Origin: Deltaproteobacteria bacterium
GTDB taxonomy: Bacteria > Myxococcota_A > Polyangia > Haliangiales > Haliangiaceae
Assembly: GCA_013813765.1 (NCBI GenBank)
Contig: JACCRC010000356.1
Span: 1 to 35,642, forward strand
Length of the DNA: 35,642 nt
Direction of reading: 5' to 3'
Positions 30,010-35,642 of this stretch are shown piece by piece (position 1 is the first letter of the stretch; each line of letters begins with the position of its first letter). The position numbers were made by a program, and so were the translations under genes. The notes beneath the pieces are model-generated. The model was not told the origin of the DNA. It worked only from the letters and a program-made list of their open reading frames with translations, and did no database searches.

Positions 30010-30128
30010 CTTGCAGAATCATACCCGATGAGGGCTGCGCTCACCTCGCGCGGAGGCTCTTGCAGGCATCCCTCGGCGTCAGCGGCTCCTCGTCGGAGGG
30101 CATCAGGACTAGTCCGCCGAACCTGCGG

Positions 30129-31055
30129 TTAGCCGCCCGGTCCGCGCTTGGCGAGATCCGCCACGGCGTAGAGCCGCGCATGCAGGAGTCCGTCCGTCGC
30201 GTGGTCGCGCTCGAGCTCGCTGAACGCCTGACCGGCGAGCGATAGATCGCGTTTCTGTCCGCGGGCGTGATGGAGGAACGCGCCGAGGCCGCGTCTCACG
30301 TTGTCGTTATCGTGCGCGAACATCCGCTTGAGCGCCGCGAGATCGTCGCGCTTCAGGTACACGTCCGCCGCGCCCCACGCGGCGCCCATCTGGACATTCC
30401 CGCTCGCACTCGCGTACAGCGCGTCCGCGCGATCGCTCTCGTTCGCGTTGTGCCAGGCGAGCGACAGCGCGATCGCGGCATTGGCCTGCGTCGCGGCGAT
30501 GCCGATAGCTTCTTCGAGCTGCGGCACGGCAGCGTCGATCGCGGCGCCTTCGGATCCGAGGAGGTAGATCGCCCAGATCACTTCCTTGCGCGTGGCTACA
30601 TCGTTGTCCGCAAGCGCACGCACGAGCGCCGTCACGACGGCGTCGGTCTGGGCGCGGGGAACGGCGCCGTCCGCGAGCGCTTTCAGCACTCCGGCCCGCA
30701 CCATGCGATCGGGGTTGTCGATCAGTGCCGCGACCGCGTGGCCTTGCTCCTGCCGCGCGAGGCAGCCGGCGTACACGAACGCTGCCCCCCTGCGCTCGTC
30801 TGCCACGTCGCTCGTGAGGGCGGCACGCAACGCGGCGACGGTTCGTCCTCCCGAGGGACGCTCTGCATCCGTCTGGAGGATGTACGTCGCCAGCTGCCGG
30901 ATCCCGGGATCGGGGTCCGCGAACCTCGCGACCACTGCCTCGGCAGCCGCATCGAGCGGCGTACCGCGATCCACGGAATCCGCGATCGCCTCTGTCGCAC
31001 CACGACGGGTCTGCAATGACTCGCTCGCGAGATCGTTGATCGGTAGGTCACTCAT
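30129..31055 (-). CDS. HEAT-repeat protein
   Basis: 308 residues made of repeated helix pairs with the D-x-x-x-R pattern of HEAT repeats: FADPDPGIRQLATYILQTDA, LIDNPDRMVRAGVLKALADG, LADNDVATRKEVIWAIYLLG, FAHDNDNVRRGLGAFLHHA. It has no signal peptide. It lies 120 bp upstream of the ATPase on the same strand and may share its transcript. It is less similar to the three HEAT-like genes at 33362-35642 than those are to each other. A scaffold or adaptor role is inferred from the fold only. Confidence 0.8.
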   Translation of the reverse strand: MSDLPINDLASESLQTRRGATEAIADSVDRGTPLDAAAEAVVARFADPDPGIRQLATYILQTDAERPSGGRTVAALRAALTSDVADERRGAAFVYAGCLARQEQGHAVAALIDNPDRMVRAGVLKALADGAVPRAQTDAVVTALVRALADNDVATRKEVIWAIYLLGSEGAAIDAAVPQLEEAIGIAATQANAAIALSLAWHNANESDRADALYASASGNVQMGAAWGAADVYLKRDDLAALKRMFAHDNDNVRRGLGAFLHHARGQKRDLSLAGQAFSELERDHATDGLLHARLYAVADLAKRGPGG

Positions 31056-31132
31056 CGTGTCTCACATCCTCGCATGCTCCTCCGCGCGCGGTCGGGTTCG
31101 CTTCGGGCTCCTGTGAGGAACGCAAGCGCGAC

Positions 31133-31669
31133 ATGGGCCTCCGCCTTTGCCATGATGGGCCGGTGGACTCGACCATCACGATCATCAGCACTCGCGCAGA
31201 CGATCCCGATTCCTTCGAGAGGATGAGTCTCGATGAGCGGCGGGAGGCGAGCGGTGGGTGGCAGGTATTCCCGGTACGGTCTGGTCGAGCGCTCGACACC
31301 TTCCTGATGGCCGCGACCGACTCGGACTTCGCTGTCTTTGCCTCCGGTATCGAGTTGGTTGACGACGAGGGTGCGAGTGTTCGGACGAACATGATCACCC
31401 GCGGCGATGTGAAGCGCGTGATCCCGAACCTGGAGGAGCTGGTCGAAAAGCACCCCGACAGGACGGCGCGAGCGCTGGTCGCACACGATGGAAATCGCGC
31501 CGACCTCGCGCGTGTACTCGCGGCTCTCGGCTCTGACGGGTGGCCCGAGGGTGGCGATCCTGCGGAGGAGGCCGCCGCGTTCGCCCACCATCTGCTGAAG
31601 CAGGCGCGCGTCGCGAAAGGCGACGTCGATGGAGTCTGCTGGGAGTATCGCGGAACGATCGTGGTCTAG
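31133..31669 (+). CDS. small protein of unknown function, paralogue A
   Basis: Up to 178 residues. It is clearly paralogous to the gene at 31760-32278: shared segments include ITII near the start, ATDSDF in the middle, and GDPAEEAAAFAHHLLKQAR and EYRGT at the end. Similarity begins at DSTITIIST, so the GTG at 31163 may be the true start rather than the ATG at 31133. It is soluble, acidic and lacks any recognised domain. The divergent 77 bp to the HEAT gene must hold both promoters. Its TAG stop is shared as CTAG with a minus-strand gene remnant. Confidence 0.7.
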   Translation: MGLRLCHDGPVDSTITIISTRADDPDSFERMSLDERREASGGWQVFPVRSGRALDTFLMAATDSDFAVFASGIELVDDEGASVRTNMITRGDVKRVIPNLEELVEKHPDRTARALVAHDGNRADLARVLAALGSDGWPEGGDPAEEAAAFAHHLLKQARVAKGDVDGVCWEYRGTIVV

Positions 31670-31722
31670 GAGATCCCCGACGGATCGGCGAGTTGCTGTA
31701 GTAGCTGATCGAGCGCAGACAT
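31666..31722 (-). pseudogene. 5' remnant of a tandem HEAT-like paralogue
   Basis: 18 codons starting MSALDQLLQQLADPSGIS, then a stop. Compare MSALNQLLEQLAAPSGIA at the start of the 34320-35267 gene (14 of 18 identical) and MSLDLLLQQISDPSTLS at the start of the 33362-34306 gene. Nothing after the stop continues the family. It is a gene start cut off at the end of paralogue A. Confidence 0.75.
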
Positions 31723-31759
31723 CGGGCTCGTGCCCCACCTTAACGCGATCGCTGCTGCC

Positions 31760-32278
31760 ATGATTGCGCCCGTGGAGCCGTCGGTCACGATCATCACTAC
31801 AGCGGCCAAAGACCCCGACCAGTTCGAGGGAATGCTCCTCACCGAGCGCCGAGAGCGTAGTGTGGGTTGGAAGAAGTTTCCGCTGCGTTCCGGCGTGTAC
31901 CTGGACGCCTTTCTCGTGTCCGCGACCGATTCCGACTTTGGCGTATTCGGGTCGGCCGAAGAAGAGGTCGACGCGGAAGGCATCAAGGTGAGAACTCGGT
32001 TGATCGTTTCGGAGTCGATTCCGCAGATTCTCCCGATGCTAATGACGATGGTCGAGGAGAAGCCCGACGAGACAGCACGTGCGCTGGTGAAGCACGGCGG
32101 AGGAACCGCAGATGTCGTGCGGGTCACCGAGGCGCTGACGTCCGGAGCCTGGCCCAGTGGCAACGATCCGGCCGAGGAAGCAGCCGCGTTCGCGCACCAG
32201 CTCCTGACGTATGCGCGTCTGGCGGAGGAGACCCTCAAGGGGATCTGCCTCGAGTACCGTGGCACGTCCGTCGAGTAG
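31760..32278 (+). CDS. small protein of unknown function, paralogue B
   Basis: 172 residues from ATG 31760 (MIAPVEPSVTIITTAAKDPD); an in-frame ATG at 31730 is possible. It is a tandem paralogue of the 31133-31669 gene with the same plan: TIITT at the start, VSATDSDFGVFGS, NDPAEEAAAFAHQLLTYARL and EYRGTSVE at the end. No domain is recognised. Pairs of small diverging copies next to toxin or injection loci are often immunity genes, but nothing in the residues proves that. Confidence 0.72.
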   Translation: MIAPVEPSVTIITTAAKDPDQFEGMLLTERRERSVGWKKFPLRSGVYLDAFLVSATDSDFGVFGSAEEEVDAEGIKVRTRLIVSESIPQILPMLMTMVEEKPDETARALVKHGGGTADVVRVTEALTSGAWPSGNDPAEEAAAFAHQLLTYARLAEETLKGICLEYRGTSVE

Positions 32279-32318
32279 GCGGTCGACAATCGCCGGGGCT
32301 CGTCGCTGTTGCAGAGAT

Positions 32319-32490
32319 TCATGGCCCGCTGCTGCAACTTCTCAACTGCCTGGAGCCAGATTGGTCCAGCGCGCCGTCGAGCGCGAACCGGCAGCGCAGC
32401 GCTCCGGAGGTCTCGCAAACCGCCAGGCCGTCGTTCTCGGCAAGGACCAGGCCCATGAACCGAACGGCCTTCCGCTCGATCGAGATCTTG
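32319..32490 (-). pseudogene. 5' remnant of a copy of the AAA ATPase gene
   Basis: The minus strand reads ERKAVRFMGLVLAENDGLAV, then CETSGALRCRFALDGALD. It aligns with ERKVVRFLGPAGGLFVADNDG, VAVCDASGALRYRVAIEGVLD at the N terminus of the 26884-30009 ATPase. Similarity covers about 45 codons and then stops, with a TGA at 32319. There is no start codon at the equivalent position. It is a decayed fragment, showing that a second copy of this ATPase once stood here or was partly duplicated. Confidence 0.75.
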
Positions 32491-32546
32491 ACGATCCGTG
32501 CGCGAGGAATGGCGAACGCGGGGCTCCTTGGCCTACGCTTCGCGCC

Positions 32547-33365
32547 ATGAAGAACCTAACGATCGCGCTGATGGCTGCGGCGGCATTCACATCGGTTGGC
32601 TGCAAGAAGAAGGGCGGCGGCGCCGGCGAGGCGATGGCCAAGATGTCCGAGTTCAAGGACAAGATGTGTGAGTGCAAGGACAAGAAGTGCGCGGACGAAG
32701 TTCAGGATGCGATGAACAAGTGGTCGGCGGAGAACGCGAAGAGCGCCGGCGACAAGAAGGCGGAGGCGCCCGACGAGAAGACGATGAAGGAGATGCAGGA
32801 GGTCGGGACGAAGTATGGTGAGTGCATGGCGAAGGCAATGGGCGCTGGCGGCGACACCGCGGCACCACCCCCGGAAGGCTCGGCGGCTCCAGCGGGCTCG
32901 GCGGCTCCGGCGGCCGATGCTCCGAAGGTCGGCGAGGGTCCGGTCCACTCGGCGAAGGTGCTGTTCGATATCGACCCGCCGGCGTTCCCGGGCGTGTCCG
33001 CACCCGACAAGGCGCGCTGGTCGCCCGCGTATGCGGAGAAGGACGGAAATCGCCTCATCAACTACATGGAAGGCGATAAGGGCTTCGTGGGCATGAAGTT
33101 CTCCGACTGCAACCTTCCGAAGGCGAAGGAGGTCAAGGAGGGCGAGCGCGGTGACTACGAGTACTGCTACATGACCCCGGCCGCTGACGGGCCCAAGCTC
33201 AAGAACTATCCGCGCCTGGACAAGCCGGACGACGCGCACGTCGTCATCAAGGTCGGCCACGTGATTGTCTCGCTCGGCAGCTGGGAGGGCGTCAAGGACA
33301 AGATCAAGAAGGACGACCTCGTCAAGTTCCTCGAGACCGTCGACCTCTCGACGATCGAGAACTAG
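32547..33365 (+). CDS. putative lipoprotein
   Basis: 272 residues from the ATG at 32547. A short signal peptide (KNLTIALMAAAAFTSVGC) leads to a cysteine followed by KKK; the lipobox is not ideal. A Lys/Glu-rich helical part with a CECKDKKC cluster follows, then a Pro/Ala-rich linker (APPPEGSAAPAGSAAPAAD) and a globular C-terminal domain of about 145 residues. I do not recognise the domain. The frame is open back to 32211, but that stretch overlaps the ATPase remnant. Its stop is shared as CTAG with the convergent HEAT-like gene. Confidence 0.75.
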   Translation: MKNLTIALMAAAAFTSVGCKKKGGGAGEAMAKMSEFKDKMCECKDKKCADEVQDAMNKWSAENAKSAGDKKAEAPDEKTMKEMQEVGTKYGECMAKAMGAGGDTAAPPPEGSAAPAGSAAPAADAPKVGEGPVHSAKVLFDIDPPAFPGVSAPDKARWSPAYAEKDGNRLINYMEGDKGFVGMKFSDCNLPKAKEVKEGERGDYEYCYMTPAADGPKLKNYPRLDKPDDAHVVIKVGHVIVSLGSWEGVKDKIKKDDLVKFLETVDLSTIEN

Positions 33366-34306
33366 GTCGTGTTTAGCTGACGGGCGGCCTCCGCGAGCTT
33401 CTCGCGGAGATCGTCAGGCGTCAGGTGATAGCTCGCGAGCTCCTCGAGCGCCGGCGCGGTCCACGCCGCGTCGAGCGCGACCAGCGCATCGGGCACACGC
33501 GCGTCGTACTCCTCCAGGCACCGGACGATCATCGTCTCGGCGAGCTGCCGCGCGACGCCGGTGAGCGGGGTGATCTCGTCGATCGGAAACGCCTTGTCCG
33601 TGTCGACGAGCGCTCCGCGCAGCTTGTCGAACACCGCTTCCGCGGGCTTCGGTCGCCACGCGATGCCGAGCTGCTGCGCCGTCGCGCCTGATCCGAGCCG
33701 TCGAGCGACCTCGCGCATCCCGGCCGCACCCAGCTTCACGAGCGCGGGCATCTCGCTGCCGAGCAACACGCGCATGACCTCGACCTCGGTCGTCAGCTCG
33801 CGCTTTCCCTCGGGGTTCTGCAGGCGTTTGGTGAGTCCGAGCGTCTCGACCAGCGAATCCCACGCGATCACACGGACGTCGCCGTCCTCGTCGACGAGCG
33901 CCTGCTGCAGCGCGAAGATCGCGGTCGCTCCGCCGACCTTCGGCAGGTCAATGATCGCCGCGACACGGGCCATCTTCGCGGGTGAGCTCACCGCGTCGCG
34001 CGCGATCTCCTCGACGACGTCCGCACCCTTGCCGAGCAGCACGAGTGCGCGTCGCGCCGTCCCTGCCCACGGCTCGGTGCTCTTCGCGTCCGTCTGGAGC
34101 ACCGGCAGCGCTTCGGTCGCGTTGAGATGACCGAGCGTCAGGATCGCGTGCGCGTCACCCTGCTTCGCGTTGTCGATCAGCTTCGCGACGTACGCGTCGC
34201 GCTCGCCCGGCGACAGGCCGCGCGCGAGCGCGAGGTCGTACGTCTCGTCCTTCCACGAGAGCGTCGACGGATCGGATATCTGTTGCAGCAGCAGGTCGAG
34301 AGACAT
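33362..34306 (-). CDS. HEAT-like helical repeat protein, tandem copy 1
   Basis: 314 residues starting MSLDLLLQQISDPSTLSWKD. It is a close relative of the 34320-35267 gene: both have AYVAKLI or TYVAKLI, GDAHAILTLGHL or GDTHAILTLGHL, and ARVAAIIDLPKVGGATAI or GRVAAVMALPKIGGAKAI. The helical repeats end with YHLTPDDLREKLAEAARQL. No catalytic motif is seen. It is probably a scaffold or interaction protein. It is preceded by a strong ribosome binding site 13 bp after the upstream paralogue. Confidence 0.8.
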   Translation of the reverse strand: MSLDLLLQQISDPSTLSWKDETYDLALARGLSPGERDAYVAKLIDNAKQGDAHAILTLGHLNATEALPVLQTDAKSTEPWAGTARRALVLLGKGADVVEEIARDAVSSPAKMARVAAIIDLPKVGGATAIFALQQALVDEDGDVRVIAWDSLVETLGLTKRLQNPEGKRELTTEVEVMRVLLGSEMPALVKLGAAGMREVARRLGSGATAQQLGIAWRPKPAEAVFDKLRGALVDTDKAFPIDEITPLTGVARQLAETMIVRCLEEYDARVPDALVALDAAWTAPALEELASYHLTPDDLREKLAEAARQLNTT

Positions 34307-34310
34307 GGCA

Positions 34311-34317
34311 CTCCTCC
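34311..34317 (-). promoter_or_regulatory. strong ribosome binding site of tandem copy 1
   Basis: GGAGGAG on the minus strand, 4 nt before the ATG at 34306, in the 13-bp gap between two tandem paralogues. Confidence 0.65.
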
Positions 34318-34319
34318 GA

Positions 34320-35267
34320 TCACGAGGTCGTGAGCACGCGCGCAGCTTCGGTCAGCTTCGCGCGCAGCTCCGGAGAGGTCGACTCGGCGGCCGCCATCTC
34401 CTCCATCGCCGGCGCCGTCCAGCGCGCGCCGAGCCGCGCGAGCGCGTCGGGAACCCGCTCGTCGCCGCTCTCGATCCGGAGCGCGAGGCCGGCCTCCGCC
34501 CACTGCCGCGCGAGGCCCTTCAGCGTTCCGATCTCCTCGACCGGATACGCTACGTCGGGATCGACGATCGCCTGGATGATCGCGTCGCTCACCTCCGGCG
34601 CCGGATCGGGCTGGTACGTGATGGCGAGCGTCACCGGGCTCACGCCCGCGCCGAGCATCGCGAGCGTCGCTCGCATTCCCTCGGCTCCGACCCGCACGAT
34701 TCCCGCTAGGTCGCTCGCGAGGAAGTCCTTGAACAGCTCGAGCCGCGTCCCCTTCTCGAGCTTCCCCTCCGGGCTGCGCATCAGCGGCTCGAGGTCGAGC
34801 GCCTCGACAAGTCCATTCCAGGCGATCATCCGCACCGACGAGTCCGTATCGTCGAGCGCCTGACCGAGCGCCGTGATCGCCTTCGCGCCGCCGATCTTCG
34901 GCAGGGCCATTACCGCCGCGACGCGCCCCATGCGCGCCTTGCCGTGAAGCGCGTCCTCGACGATCGCATCGATCACCTCGTCGCCATGCCCGAGCAGCAC
35001 GAGCGCCCGGCGCGAGGTCGCCGCCCACGGCGCGCTGCTACCCGCGTCGACGCGAAGGACCGCGAGCGCCTCGGTGGCCTGCAGGTGACCCAGGGTGAGG
35101 ATCGCGTGAGTGTCACCTTGTCCCGCGTTCTCGATGAGCTTCGCCACGTACGTGCCGCGATCCGTGACGTCGAGCGAGCGTGCGAGCCCGAGGTCGTAGG
35201 TCTCCTCGTTCCACGCGATTCCCGACGGAGCCGCGAGTTGCTCGAGCAGTTGGTTGAGTGCGCTCAT
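34320..35267 (-). CDS. HEAT-like helical repeat protein, tandem copy 2
   Basis: 315 residues starting MSALNQLLEQLAAPSGIAWN. Same architecture as copy 1: an N-terminal YDLGLARSLDVTDRGTYVAK, HEAT-like pairs around LGHLQATEALAVL and ALGQALDDTDSSVRMIAWNG, and a C terminus EEMAAAESTSPELRAKLTEA. It has no signal peptide or enzyme motif. Three such genes in a row point to local duplication. The 18-codon remnant at 31666-31722 is most like this copy. Confidence 0.8.
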   Translation of the reverse strand: MSALNQLLEQLAAPSGIAWNEETYDLGLARSLDVTDRGTYVAKLIENAGQGDTHAILTLGHLQATEALAVLRVDAGSSAPWAATSRRALVLLGHGDEVIDAIVEDALHGKARMGRVAAVMALPKIGGAKAITALGQALDDTDSSVRMIAWNGLVEALDLEPLMRSPEGKLEKGTRLELFKDFLASDLAGIVRVGAEGMRATLAMLGAGVSPVTLAITYQPDPAPEVSDAIIQAIVDPDVAYPVEEIGTLKGLARQWAEAGLALRIESGDERVPDALARLGARWTAPAMEEMAAAESTSPELRAKLTEAARVLTTS

Positions 35268-35291
35268 CGGCTGGACACCATTCTAGCGTCG

Positions 35292-35642
35292 TTAGTTGAG
35301 AGAGACCGTCGCAGCGAGTGCACGCGCGGCGTCCGTGAGCTTCGTCTGAAGTGCGGGAGACATTGTCGGTGACGTTGTTAGCTCTTCCAGCGCAGGCACG
35401 GTCCAGGCCGCGCCGAGCTTGACCAGAGCGTCGGGCACACGCTCGTCCCGCTTCTGGAGCCGCAACACGATCATCGTCTCCGCCAGGAAGCGCTCCGGTC
35501 CTCGGAGCGTCGCGAGCTCCTCTATCTGGTACGGCGCGTCCTCGTACATCGACTCTCTCAGGTTCTCGAAGATGTCCTCGGTCGCGGCTCTCGATCGCCA
35601 GGCAATCCCGAGCTGCTGTGGCGTCGCCCCGCCGGCGAGGCG
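35292..35642 (-). CDS. HEAT-like helical repeat protein, tandem copy 3 (5' end beyond window)
   Basis: The C-terminal 116 residues of a third paralogue; the frame runs off the window edge. Reading inward, LAGGATPQQLGIAWRSRAAT matches RLGSGATAQQLGIAWRPKPA of copy 1, and ERVPDALVKLGAAWTVPALE matches ARVPDALVALDAAWTAPALE. It ends TKLTDAARALAATVSLN. The true start is outside the window. Confidence 0.8.
   Translation of the reverse strand, partial: RLAGGATPQQLGIAWRSRAATEDIFENLRESMYEDAPYQIEELATLRGPERFLAETMIVLRLQKRDERVPDALVKLGAAWTVPALEELTTSPTMSPALQTKLTDAARALAATVSLN

Overview
The window is GC-rich and tightly packed. Several features suggest a myxobacterium-like host (Myxococcota, perhaps near Haliangium/Kofleriaceae): short lipoproteins starting with C-G-N-K or C-K-K-K, a large Tc-type toxin, and DUF4157/AAA genes of the extracellular contractile injection system (eCIS) type. 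The lineage is inferred from style and gene content only.

Region 1 (34-4597, + strand) is a purine/ureide catabolic operon: allantoinase, an allantoicase fused to an OHCU-decarboxylase domain, 5-hydroxyisourate hydrolase, and a citrate-lyase/malate-synthase-like lyase. The first three genes overlap by ATGA. Together they cover hydroxyisourate to allantoin to allantoate to ureidoglycolate plus urea; uricase is not in the window. A convergent propeller-type lipoprotein gene (4566-6017, -) ends the block.

Region 2 (about 6150-21415) is an integrative element in the 3' half of a tRNA-His gene. A 58-bp exact direct repeat of the tRNA end flanks it. At the tRNA end lie a tyrosine recombinase split by a frameshift, an excisionase-like HTH frame with an in-frame stop near its start, and a small membrane protein. 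The cargo is a two-gene Tc toxin: a fused TcB-TcC protein (8489-15634) and a short TcA-like protein (16865-21205) with a peptidoglycan-binding-like N terminus and a PKD-like domain. Between them are an immunity-like gene overlapping the TcB-TcC stop, an orphan toxin-tip fragment and a frameshifted second immunity-like gene. This resembles a polymorphic-toxin cassette built into a Tc toxin.

Region 3 (21420-30009, - strand) begins with the C-terminal scrap of a second, diverged integrase beside the right repeat, so islands have probably accumulated here. Then come a helical protein gene, a 1498-residue DUF4157 protein with an HEAAH motif, and a two-AAA ATPase with an N-terminal propeller-like domain. 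The last two are typical of eCIS loci; no sheath, tube or baseplate gene is visible.

Region 4 (30129-35642) is a duplication-rich fringe: four HEAT-like genes (three of them paralogues in tandem, the last cut by the window edge), two paralogous small genes of unknown function, a lipoprotein, and two gene-start remnants. One remnant copies the HEAT-like paralogues and one copies the AAA ATPase.
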